Below, piece by piece: positions 25,977 through 37,218 of a stretch of DNA of 64,000 nt; position 1 is the first letter of the stretch, and the number at the start of each line of letters is the position of its first letter. The notes below the pieces were generated by a model that did not search any database, was not told the DNA's origin, and saw only the letters and a list, made by a program, of their open reading frames with translations. The translations under genes were made by a program, and so were the position numbers. Origin of the DNA: Microglena sp. YARC (taxonomy: Eukaryota > Chlorophyta > Chlorophyceae > Chlamydomonadales > Chlamydomonadaceae); the NCBI GenBank assembly GCA_022414725.1, contig CM039462.1:58344576-58408575 (forward strand). The letters are read 5' to 3'.

Positions 25977-27119
25977 GTATGTCAAAAAACTGCTCCGAGT
26001 ATAATCGGCAGGACTCTGGATGTTCCAATGCCTCAATCTGCAGCAATAATTTACCAATCAACTATGTCAATGCTCCCGAGTATAATCGGCAGGACACTGG
26101 ATGTTCAATCTTCAATCTTCCGCAATATTTTCACCAATCAACTATGTCAAAGCTCCCGATTATAGTCCGGAGGACATCGGATGATCAATGTTCAATCTTC
26201 CGCAATTTTATCTAATCAACTAAGTCAATGCTCCCAAATTATAGTCGGAAGAGGACACTGGATGTTCAATGCTCAAACTTTCCGCAATCACTCACTAAAC
26301 AAGTATGTCCAATGCTCCCGAGTATGATCGGCAGGACACTGGATGTTCAATCTTCAATCTTCCGCCAGTAATTTACTAATCAACTAAGTCAATGCCCCCG
26401 ATTATAGTCGGGAGGACATTCTGATGTTCAATGTTCAATCTTCCGCAATCTTTTTTTCTAATCAACTAAGTCAATGCTCCCGATTATAGTCGGAGGACAC
26501 TAGATGTTCAATGCTCAAACTACCGCATCATTCACTAATCAAGTATGTCAACTCTCCCGAGTATAATCGGCAGGACACTGGATGGTTCAATGCTCAAAAC
26601 TTCCGCAATCATTCACTAATCAAGTATGTCAATGCTCCCCGAGTATAATCGGCAGGACACTGGATGTTCAATCTTCAATCTTCCGCAATAATTTTACCAA
26701 TGAACTATGTCAAAGCTCCCGAGTATAGTCGGGAGGACACGGATGTTCAATGTTCAATCTTCCTCAATCTTTTCTAATCAACTAAGTCAATGCTCCCGAT
26801 TTATAGTCGGGGAGGACACTAGATGTTCAAGTGCTCAAACTACCGCAATCACTCACTAATCAAGCTATGTCAATGCTCCCGAGATATAATCGCAGCAGGA
26901 CACTTGATGTCCAATCTTCATCTGCCGCAATAATTACCAATCAACTATGTCTATGCTCCCGAGTTATAATCGGCAGGACACTGGATATTCAAATGTTTAA
27001 TATTCGCAATCTTTCTGTAATCAACTATGTCAATGCTCCTGACCATAGTCGGGAGACCACTGGATGTTCAATGTTCTGACCTCCTCACTAAGTCAAATAT
27101 GTTTTATCAAACCCTTCAG
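25977..27119 (+). repeat. ~80-bp tandem array of palindromic units, probably intronic
   Basis: Fourteen units, spaced 75-83 bp, each with a palindrome of the form CTCCCGATTATAGTCGGGAG or CTCCCGAGTATAATCGGCAGG. Palindromes start near 25,994, 26,070, 26,152, 26,231, 26,312, 26,394, 26,477, 26,556, 26,634, 26,716, 26,793, 26,876, 26,955 and 27,036. Between palindromes lies GGACACTGGATGTTCAAT, CTTCCGCAAT and CTAATCAACTATGTCAATG. The two palindrome types mostly follow an A A B B order, which suggests growth by multi-unit duplication. A GTATGT donor-like site (25,977) and a CCCTTCAG acceptor-like site (27,118-27,119) bracket the array, as expected for an intron; this is inference. Confidence 0.8.
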
Positions 27120-28564
27120 GTTTGCTGATCCCAAGAAGAACCCCTGCTGGACACGAGGGCAAAGGCAAGCGTGCTGCGTCGCAGGCTGGCAGACAATGCC
27201 ACCAGCCGCAAAGAAACAATGACTCCTGTCACCGAACACAAGATTCATTCCTTGGAGGAGGATTCAAGACTTGAACTCAAGAAGTTCTGTCGACACCGTG
27301 CCCGGCATCTGACGACGATGATTGCCACCCAAAACCGCTCCTAAGAAAAGAGGTCGCGTCAGCCTGGTTCTCAGAAGAAAGGACTATGTGGAAAAGCGAA
27401 GAGATCACCGAGTCACGGAGAGAAGGCATTGAAACTTGGGGAACGAGCATGATGAAAAGGCATCGAAGGTGATTTGGCTAAGGCTAAGGCTTTCCTGACC
27501 GACAAGCATTTTGGTGGAGAGCATTCATTGGACTGCCACGAAGTTCCTCCCTCCAAAGCTAAATCCTGTCAGAATCTCAGTGTGTTGGACCCTGTTCCGA
27601 GTCGAATCAACTCCCTCGCCAATTTCAGTTTTTGAAAACCACAATGGCCAGCTGGGAAGGTATTGTTCATGGACGGGATCAGCAAGGACCTGAAGAATGT
27701 ATCTCCAGGTTGGGCTAATATTGATCCAAAGCAGGCTGGAACAGACGTTCAACACATCTCCAATGTGAAAGGGAGAGTTTGGCGAGCCATGGATCATCGG
27801 AGGAGTACCACAGCTCCCAAGCCTTCATCAAGTGGGCAGCAGACCGCCCTGGTGAAACTTCCTCTGCCGCAATTGCTTCCGTGTACCGGTTGTCAGAGGT
27901 GAGGGGTGCCACGTACGACGAGAAGCTTCAGGAACGCTCGCCTCCTTTCCTTTTGGACAACACAAGCGGCCAGTCGAACTGAGGGGTACGACTCTCAGCC
28001 ATTTTTGGTTTCTACCTTCCTGTGGCGTGAATTGTACCTTCAGGCAGGCCTGCTCCCGCTCGGACTGAGAAGGGCATCAGTCAGACCAGATAACAACAAC
28101 TTCAAAAACTCTGTGTGTCACCGGGGACGAGAAGTGACGAAGTCTGTTTGCTAGCCAGGGGGGTGCCACCGTGCCACGCTTCAAAGTCCGTGAGCTTGGA
28201 CGAAGAGTCCTACAAGAAGGCTTTCCTGATCATGTCCTCATGGACGACCGGGAGAAGATCGGCGCCGCCCACCTTGTTGAGCGCCTACAGAACGTGGAGC
28301 CTCCCGCCTCCGCCAAACGATGAGGAGGAAGAGGAGGGGGACGACGAGGAAGCTGCACCTGGATCCCATGGGAAAAGGGCTAAGGGAAAGGCTAAGGACA
28401 AGATGAGGTCGGTCCTCGTTGAGACATGAAGGAAACTATGAAGCTGCCACCTGGAGAGCTGAAGTTCTTCCTGAAGTCCGTGACCGACGACTTGTATGTC
28501 CACGAGTATGAAGCTTTTCAAGATCAAGGACGAAAGTGGACAAATGTCGCGTTCACTTACCGCG

Positions 28565-28940
28565 GTAGGTTCATGTTGTATATTAAGTTATTTTCAGACA
28601 TGATCGGGATGATTGTGATGAAAGTACGGGTGGTGTGCCATTTTTCGTTATTTGGAACAGCGATTCACTTCTCGCATTGGACGATGCTTAATACCGAGTA
28701 TGATCGGGTTAGAGGTACTGTGGGGTGTGCCATGTCTCGTTATTGACATAAAATTCACTTCTCGCTTTTGGACGCATGACTGCCGAGTATGATCGGCGAA
28801 GACTGTGCGCGAACACGCCATATCTTAGTTATTGACGGCGAATCCCTTCTTGCATTGGAATGATATGCTGCCGATTATGATCGGGAGATGGCTTCCTAGT
28901 ATGATCGTTATCATGACCAAGAAAACTCTTTTATTCGCAG
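28565..28940 (+). other. Predicted intron with three palindromic units
   Basis: The donor CGCG|GTAGGT and acceptor TTTTATTCGCAG|ACG keep the upstream frame open. The intron contains palindromes of the same family as the 26-kb array, at about 28,694 (CCGAGTATGATCGGG), 28,782 (CCGAGTATGATCGGC) and 28,872 (CCGATTATGATCGGG). They sit in 85-90-bp units with a shared TGTGCCAT..TCGTTATT block. Confidence 0.55.
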
Positions 28941-30051
28941 ACGTTTGCATCGGCATACAAGGCTTCGTTGGTTCCATTACACAGACAGAAGTGTCAGCGG
29001 CTTCGTCATGCTAACATCATACGACAGGCTTTCAAGCAAACACAATGTCTCGCCTGTGTCCTTTCTGTGACGACTTGAAGTTACGCTTCAATTCTGGTTC
29101 GCCGCTTGACCTTGAGGCAAAGGGCTTCACGCACATGCACGCCTTCTTGGGCCTCAATAACGCGGAACCCGCCATACCAACAAACCCCTTCAGCTGGGTG
29201 GCATCGCCTTCAGCAGCAAGGCAGCTTCTGAAATCTTGATCGGGGCATTCGCATCCGATGCTTCGATTCCCGCACATCAGGTCTTCTTCCGGGTGGCTGA
29301 GGGACTATACCGCCCAGAGAAGGGATTGGGTATGGTATACCACCTAGGGATGAAGTTTTGATGCCCAAGCTAACCATCACCGAGGGTCACGCAAGTGGGA
29401 GGTTCTGCTGAGTTTCGCGACAGACAAGGAAGCGCTGAACCAGCTTCTCGACAGGTGGTTTTCTGTGATCAGGACAAGGGTCCAGCAAAAAACCAGGCAC
29501 AGATTATCAAGTACCCTGGCCGCTAGCATTGACGACATGAAGTTGCTAGTTCAGCCCTGACCAGGAGTACCCAATGGCGACAGACGGCCTCCAACAACCA
29601 ATCTGTGATGATATGTCCAAGTTCCTCGAGGCCTGCCGTGAACTGCTTTTTCGCACACCCCATTCCGCCTCGCAGTATCCATTCTCGATGCGTTGAACAC
29701 CATCAGGGGAAGTCGTGGGTTTCCTCGTCATTGGACTTAACAAAGGCGGAGGAAAGATGGAGCAGCAGGGATTCCGATGTTGAACCTGACAGAGGAGGTC
29801 TTGTTGTCATTACTGGCAGTAAAGTACGGTGATTTTTGCCAGTGTGGAAAAGGGGAGAGCCTTCCGAACGCTTTTTCTGTCTCTACGATGGTGGACAGAT
29901 GTATCCACACCTGATGTCGGCAGCTACAGCAGTGTTCAATGGAGCTTGACCACCCAGATTGGAGCCGTCGGGGTCCAGCTAGAGACGGGCAAACAGTCAG
30001 CGCGCACCTTTACAACATGAAGGCGAAAAACATTCCAGTGTGATGAAATCC

Positions 30052-30270
30052 GTAAGGTGCGTAGATGTTTAAAATGATAGACTACAAGTTGAAAAGTTGA
30101 CGCTCCCGATCATAATCGGGAGGATGATGTGTTTTTAGCATGTCTTTTCACCACTTCAAAATCTATTACACATAAATCCTTCCGATCACAGTCGGGAGCA
30201 TCACGTTGTTCAACTTGTCTTCCAACCCATAATCTAACTGACTTGTACATATTTCGTTTACTCTTGCAGG
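30052..30270 (+). other. Predicted intron with two palindromic units
   Basis: The donor CC|GTAAGG and acceptor TTTACTCTTGCAG|GGT give a 219-bp intron. It holds CTCCCGATCATAATCGGGAG (30,103-30,122) and TCCGATCACAGTCGGGAGC (30,180-30,198), again the palindrome family of the 26-kb array. Confidence 0.6.
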
Positions 30271-32001
30271 GTGCCTGGCAAACTGATCGACTTGGGTGAT
30301 CATCGACCCCTGTCTCACTGGCGATGAAAAGGGACCGTTGTGGCTCGTCGATGAAGACTCTTGGAGTTTCGACTGATGTGAAATCGACATGCTGCGGAAC
30401 TTAGCAGGGCCAGAATCGGAAGTTTGCCTCAGTGTGCCATGTGGTCGTGTACACCAACCAAGAGGAAGCAGCAGGTTCCTTGTGGCTTTCAGAGAAGCTG
30501 GCGTGGCTGACATTCGCCTTACCCACATTACACGCATGGGGCCAGACTTCAAGACACATTCCACCAGCATCGCCATCTCCGGGATCTTTAAAGCATCAAG
30601 GTGCGGACAGCGGGCCCGTCCTCGAAAGCTTCCATTTCTTCTTCTGGTCTTGCCGCTGCCATCACGGTCTTCCTACCGCCTATTGACGCACAGAAAAGTT
30701 GCCATTGGACGCCCCGACATTAGCGGAACTGCTCGATGAGTCCCAAACAAGTTGGATACCGCAGGAGAAGTGTCGCCGAATTTCGTCACTTTGTGCGGAA
30801 GCTTAGCTCCGTTGGCAACTATGTGATGTGCATGCAAGCTGGCGATGCCTCGGGCATGCTAGCGGCTTTGCTAGAGAGGAGCAACGCCATTGACTTGGAC
30901 TGTATCACTCAGAAGCTTGGGGTGCTGCATGGCGTTGAACATGTTTGCAAAAACGGAGCAGGCTATTCTATCACGTCTCGAAGCCTGTTACTGATGCAGA
31001 TGATGAAACAGGGTTGAGGACGGCGGTACTGGTTCAGGAAGACATTGACACAGAGGGTTTCGCGACAACCCTGCTGAGCACCAGTGAGGAAATGATGCAA
31101 AAAGCTAGAGACGTGTCTCCAGACATATCGCGAGAAGAAAGCCGCAGATTGGCCTGAGGACGAGTTCGAGGCCTGCAAGGAGAAGGTTCTCTGGAAAGCT
31201 GCATCAGTGCAGGAACAGTAAAAGGGCTGATGAGGGACCAAGAAGTTAGATTTAGCCCTCGTTGGGTTCGCGTGCCAACTTGTTCCCAGAGCAAGACGAG
31301 TCAGTTAGCACATGATCTGTCAGCACTAAGTGCAGAAGTTAGCACCAATGGACTTGTTGGCAGCAGTTCAACAGTAGCATTGTGCACAAGTTTCACGAGT
31401 GTACTTGTTTTGCACCATCCAACACACATTTTGAGTGATTTCAGGATTCTAGGATGGCAGGTTGCAGATTTCAGGATTTAAATTTGTGTTATGTACATAA
31501 TGAGCTTATGAGGTATGAAATTATGAATTAATAAGTCCTGAGTTAGGAGTTATTAGTTCTGACTTGTATAAGGTACATATAAGTTCCTGAGTTGTGAGTT
31601 ATAATTATGAGGTACACATAAGTACAGATTTCGGAGTCGTAAGTACTAAGTTGTAATTTTGAACTGTTGAGTTGTGAGTTGTGAGATAAATAATTATGAG
31701 CAATGCGTTCAAGACTTTGTAAACAGATTTCACCTTCCTCTTGACTGTCCTCTACAATTGATTTTGTATTCCAATACTTTCTCTCTCTCCAAACGAGCAA
31801 ATCAATGTTACAATTGAATTGAAGGGAATAGTCTCTTTCTCAGGACATACAACAAAACAATCTTACAAAAATAAATTGTAAGATATTTTCGTAAAAGCCA
31901 CCAAAAAAGGAAAATCAATTAATTTGCGGAAACGATCTTACAATATTTATCGTAAGATTTCAGTAAAATAAAAAATCCGTTCGGAAGCAGGAACGCCCAT
32001 T

Positions 32002-33843
32002 TTATGGTGGGGTCGAGACAGGCGCACATGGAGACGAGGGACGCCACAGTCGAAAGGTTCTTTCACAACAACTATTGGTTTAGGGAGAAGATTGAGGGGC
32101 GCGGGAGGTAATTGTGAAAAGAAGAAACAATACGTGGGTGCCATCGCTCGCTACGATGGCGATCGAAACCTGTACAGCCACGCGTCGAAGAAGTACCTGA
32201 CAAACTTTCAATAACCACTAACAGAGGTCCATCTCTCCACATGGATCAAGAAGTTCGTTACTCGAAGGAAAACAGGATCTTGGCCAAGGAGTTCAAGATG
32301 AGCACGGCATTGACGAGACCGTAATTCCACCCGATACCTCCTCTACGATATCCACTCTTGGGGAGTAAAGGAAGACCTCATAGCGATACATTCGCTCCTA
32401 CCGGGAGCGAACAAAGATGTTGCCCTTAAGATTCAGCACTCGATCCTCGGACGGGACGAGATCAACACCGACAGTGGCTCAAGAGCGTTTCCAACAGCGC
32501 CAAGATGATCCGGTACAACGTCTTTATCAATCGATACCTTCGAGGCCACAGAGGACGAGGGCTACGCGCAAGCTGAGCACATCGCTCCCATCCCAGTTGT
32601 CGCCAACAGTCAAGCACGCCGTTCATCACGATTAGACACCGACGGCCCTACTGGGCGTCTCAAGGACGTGGGTCTCATCGAGAGTTGAAAAGACGCTGAC
32701 GAAACAAGGAGCACTGGGAGTCGGTCTTCGATGTGGAAAAACGATCCGGTCTACTGGGAAAGGTGTGTTTACATGCAGCCATAGGACACTGACGGGCGTA
32801 ATGGCTTGTACCCACTTTCTTAGGGCCGAGAAGAAAAATATTTCAATCAAGGACGACGGAACGGCGATTAAAGAAGCCAAACCAAGACTCTCCGCGAGTT
32901 TTCCGAGTCCGACCCCAATGTGGTGGTCGTTGCAAACGACCCTGGCCGCTGCAACATTGCCCTTTTTGACTTGGAAAAAAATAAGGTCGGAGAAAAAGAT
33001 AAGGGGGGTAGAAGAGGAAGAGGCACTGCGAGTTTCGGGAGCAAGAGAACTCACGCGGGAGCGGGTACTACGTTGAGACAGCGGGGTCTTCAAATCTAGA
33101 GGGCCGACCAAGAAGAGTGGTTGTCTAACATCCAGGACTGCCTTGACGACCTGAAGGACAACAGTCCCATAGCGCACATCTCTCTGGTGTCGTTTGACGC
33201 TGTACGTGACTGTAATGGGTCAACCATTGGGATTTCTCGATGGGGGGAGATGTCCAAGTCGCGGTGGGCGCGCAGCGCCTGCGGCTCTACGGTGGCAAGA
33301 AACGTGTCTTAGCACGCTTCTTCAACGAGGTCCAGGCGGATGTCGGTGAGAGGAAACAATTGTCGTCGCATACGGTTCTGCTAAGTTTTGCCCCTGGTGG
33401 CAAGGGTGAACTTTCTGTCCCTACAACGAGCCGCGTTCAAGGCGTTTAGCGACCGTTTCAAGGGGCGAGTTGCCGTCATTGACGAATTCCGTACCACAAA
33501 GATCTGGCACAAGGACAGCACCACCGTCCTCAGAGTGTGCAGTCCGAAACAGAAGGGCGCACGGTTCGAGGCTTGCTATGGTGCAGTTCCACCATGGAGA
33601 ACAGCAAGTTGTTTGTAAACCGTGACCTAAATGCAGCCATTAACATCCACAATTGCTTTACAATGTACCCAATCCGCCCCGGAATTCTTGCGAGGCCAAA
33701 GAAATATTGCAAACTGGAAGTTGTGGTAGGACGCAAAATTGATTACAAGCTGACAGGTTCTTTACAGAACGCAGTGTCGAGCGAAGTAGTAGAAGATAAA
33801 CACATCACAAGAGGATTTGGGGAACTCGGAATATTATGGTAAC
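32002..33843 (+). pseudogene. Fanzor (TnpB-like) RNA-guided nuclease, main part with RuvC-like domain, frameshifted
   Basis: Fanzor proteins are eukaryotic/viral homologues of TnpB, which cut DNA guided by an RNA. Here the three RuvC acidic positions are still visible in order: Asp in VVVANDPG (32,938), Glu in VIDEFRTTKI (33,484) and Asp in NRDLNAAINI (33,624). The block FAPGGKGELSVPT (about 33,385-33,430) is also typical of the family. A zinc ribbon is expected between the last two acidic residues. I see only two convincing cysteines (in LRVCS and LLWCS), so it looks degraded. The frame changes many times between 32,100 and 33,560, and stops occur near 32,110 and 32,675. The 3' frame runs to a stop at 33,842. 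A mariner-like end follows at 33,870. It cannot be expressed as written. Confidence 0.8.
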
Positions 33844-33869
33844 ATAATTCCCTGACTTGCCGAGTGTAT

Positions 33870-33904
33870 ACAGTAGTTTCTCAAATAAAGAGGGACACAC
33901 CCTT
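33870..33904 (-). repeat. Solo mariner-like terminal inverted repeat
   Basis: On the minus strand this reads AAGGGTGTGTCCCTCTTTA, then TTTGAGAAACTACTG. The GTGTCCC..TATTTGAGAA pattern recurs at 41,345-41,375 (same orientation), 41,460-41,488 and 49,255-49,285 (opposite orientation) and 42,271-42,297. Lying 27 bp past the Fanzor stop codon with its tip pointing away, it is a likely right end of the Fanzor-bearing element. I found no clear left partner. Confidence 0.55.
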
Positions 33905-35110
33905 ATAATCATCCAGACTGGCAGATCGTGTGCTGTTTGGGAAACGTTGGTGGGTGCAGCAGGTTGAAGAGGTTCTCGAAGATATTCCGAGTAGCCTCTT
34001 TGGTAAACCGTTCAACCGTCTGTGTCCCCATATCAGTATTAGGGGGTGGTGGGGTTCTACACTCGACGGATGGGATACTAAAATGAAGGTAACCGCTTTC
34101 GTGAAGTGTACGGTACATCCTTATGGTGTAGCTAAGCCCACATTAGCAGTGGAACACCATCATGTTTTTTTGTAGCCCATCAACAACACGCATCCCTGCA
34201 AAATGGAAGCGGTCTCCCTTGACCCAACAGTTCCATGCAGTGCAGCCTTGCGATTGTGAGAGCAGAGAGAGCTGGTCCCGGTCCGAGTAAGTGCTGGTTT
34301 CTGGAGAGAAATCACAGTCCTCCGTACCTCAGGGTACCGCTTGATCGAGTTGTGTCGACAAGAGAGGGGCCTAAGCCACCCCTCCTGTGTTTTTCTTGGA
34401 TTTTTTTTAAGTGTGCAGTAGTCACCCTCACCGCCAGCTGGTCGCGATGGCAAGAAGAATTGGGGCGGCAACCCATGTAGAACCTGGCATATCGCACCAA
34501 TCTGTTCAGATCTCGAAGAGTCTCTATCCGGAATGATATCACCGACGATGTCAGCCGTCTCGAGGTTCCAAACGTCAGTTTGACTTCTGAGACTTGAAGA
34601 TCAGACCCTTGAGATAATATTGCATCCGAAGCTGTACGACCTGGTACCTCCTCTCTCCGTCGAGTCCTGTTTTTTAGTCACGATATCAGTAACACCCGGG
34701 TCTACCGCAGCCACTACCACATTGCACGTGCGTTACCCCGCGTACCCTACGTGTTTGCTCCATCCATTAGTGTGGACCACCTGTCTTCCTGGTTGATGTG
34801 AACTGTGGTACGTCGCTTGTTCCGCGCCTGCGATCACTAGGCTACTACTTCTGCTTGAGGCGTATTTGCTGTATGGCAAATATGACTTAATACACAATAC
34901 GATTTTGAATCAACAAATTGCAAGATGTCTGTACTTTCGAGAGGACCAGCCATGCCGCACTTAAGCGATTCGCCTCTTTCTGAATTTCGTCATCCGTTTC
35001 ATTCCATGCTAAAAAAAAAAATTGACGCCTTTTTCCCTTCCTTTTGAAACCACCACAACAACAACAACAACCTTTTGAATAAACCACCCAATATCTCTTT
35101 CCGCGTCGTC
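33905..35110. other. No supported gene; holds a dispersed-module copy
   Basis: A block at 34,060-34,165 (GATACTAAAATGAA, CGCTTTC, GTGTACGGTACA, CTTATGGTGTAGC, GTGGAACACCA) recurs at 36,320-36,395 and 42,865-42,920 and inverted at 47,650-47,735. At 34,897-34,945 CGATTTTGAATCAACAAATTGCA is a further part of the same module. Open frames here are short and cross these repeats, so none is called. Confidence 0.5.
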
Positions 35111-35111
35111 A

Positions 35112-35563
35112 TGTCTTACATGTCTGCTGCCCAAATCACTGCGTTCGTCGATACTACCAAATATCTTCGAAGCCGTTCAGAAGAAGGATCGAACTAATAT
35201 ATCCAAAATCCCTCACCGTCCTCAGTTGAAGAGCATCTGCAACGCAGTCATATCCCCTGACCAGCGTTCCTGATTGCCCGTCGCCGACTCTGTCGGCGCA
35301 ATGAAGATGGCAACACGCTAAGTTTCTCGAAGATTCCCCCGACGCGGAGAAAAAGCCTTACAGCTAATGCTTCTCCCTGTTGCCGTCGCTGCTGCGAATG
35401 CCGTCGCTTCTGCTTCTGCTTCTGCTGCTTCCTCCTTGCTTGCCCTCGCAGTGCCCTTGCCCTCCCAGAGGACGACGAAACCACCGAGGACGTTGGCACG
35501 GGGTCCGGCAGTAGTGGTAAAAAAGCGCCGCGCCAATGGTTCACGCTCTGTGCACCCTCTGTG

Positions 35564-35608
<45 letters not shown>

Positions 35609-35770
35609 GCTGTTCCTGCTGCTACTCCTGCTGCTTCTGTGCTGCTCCTGCTTCTCCTGCTGGCTCGTTCTCAACGTGCTCCCTGTCCTCCTCCTTGGCC
35701 TCCGGTCGTGTGGTTCCGGGTTTTTTTTTTTTGGTGGTTTTGTTTTTTTGTGTGGGTGGGTCCGTTCTAA
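35112..35770 (+). CDS. Possible low-complexity protein (Ala/Ser- and Ala-Pro-rich), frameshifted
   Basis: A frame beginning at an ATG near 35,112 (MSYMSAAQITAFVDTT) reads into a protein-like segment, changes frame near 35,160, and continues through Ala/Ser-rich and acidic stretches. One frame then gives an (Ala-Pro) run coded by GCTCCT repeats at 35,563-35,612. Other frames of the same tract read poly-Leu or Cys-Ser, and the minus strand reads Arg-Ser, so low-complexity DNA inflates all frames. I cannot name a function. It may be a real gene with a few indels or just repeat-driven open frames. Confidence 0.25.
35563..35660. repeat. GCTCCT hexanucleotide microsatellite
   Basis: Tandem GCTCCT/GCTGCT units. 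They produce long but meaningless open frames on both strands. Confidence 0.85.
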
Positions 35771-36126
35771 AGAACGAGCTTCATGTTGGCTCCAATATAT
35801 AGGTGCATTTACCATCGTGGGGTATTCCCCCCCTGGGCTGCACTTCTGTCACATTCACGGCAACCCGTGTGGTATAAAACAGGTGCTCTAAGCAACCCAA
35901 TGGTGAGACTTCACCACTGGCAAGTGCGCGCTGCACCTAAGCGTGCATGAAACAGACTCCCGCGCAAGCGTGAGGCGTTACATAGCCACCGAAGCGAGCT
36001 ACGCTTGACGAGCTTGGCAATTGAGCTTCGCTCCCTGTCCCCTCAGCCAGCAGCTTTAGTTATTTAAGATACTCTTTTTTTTGCTACATTTCTTAGAGAC
36101 GATAAAAAATGGTCCTGCCTGTATGT

Positions 36127-36214
36127 AACTGTACTGTAACATAGTATGTACTGTACTGTACTGTATTCTGTACTGTACTGTACTGGTAACTGTACTGTAC
36201 TGTACTGTACTGTA
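36127..36214. repeat. CTGTA pentanucleotide microsatellite
   Basis: Repeated TGTAC/CTGTA units with interruptions over about 90 bp. Confidence 0.85.
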
Positions 36215-36314
36215 CCCCTCCGTTTTTGCGTGCGTGTGTGAGGATGCGTCTGGCGAGCGCTCTTTACACATACCAATCCATCATCCCCCTTTTTTTGTGA
36301 TTCGATTATGTTGA

Positions 36315-36545
36315 TACAGTCGACGGAATACTAAAATGAAACCGCACACACACCTTACGGTGTAGCAACCCACGGGGCAGTGGAACACCAATCGTACCAA
36401 ATCGATTTTGAATCAACAAATTGCAGATGTTAACGAGAATATCGTGGTTCTTTTTTTAGAATCCCGGCTCTCCATCCTGCAGACTCCAGTATCGTTATTT
36501 TTGTCGGTACTTTCGAGAGTCCATTGAAGGAGCAGCCGCAGTACC
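36315..36545 (+). repeat. Dispersed module, long copy (plus orientation)
   Basis: Blocks in order: GTCGACGGAATACTAAAATG, CACCTTACGGTGTAGCAACC, CACGGGGCAGTGGAACACCA, CGATTTTGAATCAACAAATT, TTAACGAGAATATCGTGGTT, CGGCTCTCCATCCTGCAGAC and GGTACTTTCGAGAGTCCATT. The same blocks occur in reverse order and orientation at 47,505-47,735, about 11 kb away, so the two copies form a large inverted pair. No protein is coded consistently. Confidence 0.8.
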
Positions 36546-37218
36546 GTGGCCCTTCGCCTGGACCTCCCCAGTACCGTGGACCAAAAGAAACACGGGTCTT
36601 TGTTTCGATGTGTAATGCGTCATGTAAGGAGGTTTCTTTGCTGCGCAGACATTTATTTCACATTCACGAAGATTCGAGGAGAGGACGAGCGCGCACCAAT
36701 CTGGCCGAAAGGTGAGTCCCCCGATATTGGTAAGGACGACCGGAATCTAGGACATGCTGATGGGCATGAGAGGATGCATAAAGCTGCATCGTGTGGTTTA
36801 CATACAGAATGGGCTGATGTCATCGAAAAACTGCCTCGCAAAAACCTACAATCCTACCAGGAGCCCCCCCTGCATGGGCCACGTCCATGCTGAAGCAGCA
36901 GCTCTATAAACTTGAGCATGCAGTGTCTGACATCAAGTTGGACATTTTGGAGATGAAGTCATCTATCAGGTTTGGCATACTGTCGTCATCTTGGGGATGA
37001 TAGATATCCTTGTACATAACACTGATGCTTGCACCGCGCTGCTTGCCATGCGCAGGAAGCATGGCTCGTCCTCCATCATGAGCATGGCTGAGATAGTTGC
37101 CAGATTACGAGGTAAACAATCGTGGAGAAGGACTAGTCGGCCTTTCGGGGGGCGACTGCCAGTTTTGCTGCTAGGGCTGCTGAAGAATTCTTCTCAAAGA
37201 TCCATGTGGGCTGATGCG
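36546..37218. other. No confidently supported gene
   Basis: Two plus-strand frames (36,546-36,893, 115 codons, and 36,991-37,227, 78 codons) look somewhat protein-like but have no recognisable motif and lie in different frames. Confidence 0.25.

Larger units (their letters stand above)
27120..31240 (+). pseudogene. Large spliced gene of the transposon, function unknown
   Basis: Plus-strand protein-like segments run from about 27,120 to 31,240, split by introns and frameshifts. Recognisable pieces are 27,663-27,982 (two overlapping frames, joined near 27,790), 28,115-28,429 (with a Glu/Asp-rich stretch and a Lys-Gly-Lys-rich tail), 28,426-28,564, 29,045-29,500, 29,605-30,020, 30,389-30,690 and 30,736-31,157. 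The reading frame is maintained across the predicted intron at 28,565-28,940, but a stop follows about 30 residues later. I do not recognise the protein and see no transposase catalytic block. At more than 3 kb of coding sequence, it is the natural candidate for the element's transposase or for captured host cargo. Confidence 0.4.
24506..32001. mobile_element. 7.5-kb TIR transposon inserted in the Fanzor gene
   Basis: The ends are perfect 29-bp inverted repeats (24,506-24,534 and 31,973-32,001), starting AATGGGCGTTCCTGC. They are flanked by a 4-bp duplication, TTAT (24,502-24,505 and 32,002-32,005). Just inside both ends lie several palindromes of the CTTACGAT..ATCGTAAG type: 24,585-24,612, 24,733-24,752 and 24,808-24,829 on the left, and 31,859-31,885 and 31,934-31,959 on the right. 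These are candidate transposase binding sites. The interior has a minus-strand gene remnant near the left end, an 80-bp repeat array, and a plus-strand spliced gene. I cannot assign a superfamily: 4-bp duplications occur in piggyBac/Kolobok (TTAA), Chapaev and Sola1, and no DDE core was recognised. An AT-rich stretch with GAGTTATGAG-like repeats fills 31,490-31,700. Confidence 0.85.

Noticed and set aside
25985..27065. Possible CRISPR array
   Set aside because: The units repeat along their full length; there are no unique spacers between repeats, no cas genes, and the context is a eukaryote-type transposon.
35318..35891. Frames of 165-174 codons on both strands (poly-Leu, Ala-Ser, Arg-Ser rich)
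   Set aside because: They are caused by GCTCCT/GCTTCT microsatellites; long frames exist in nearly all phases, which is typical of low-complexity DNA.
36056..36276. Frames rich in Tyr-Ser-Thr-Val-Gln
   Set aside because: They are coded by the CTGTA microsatellite.
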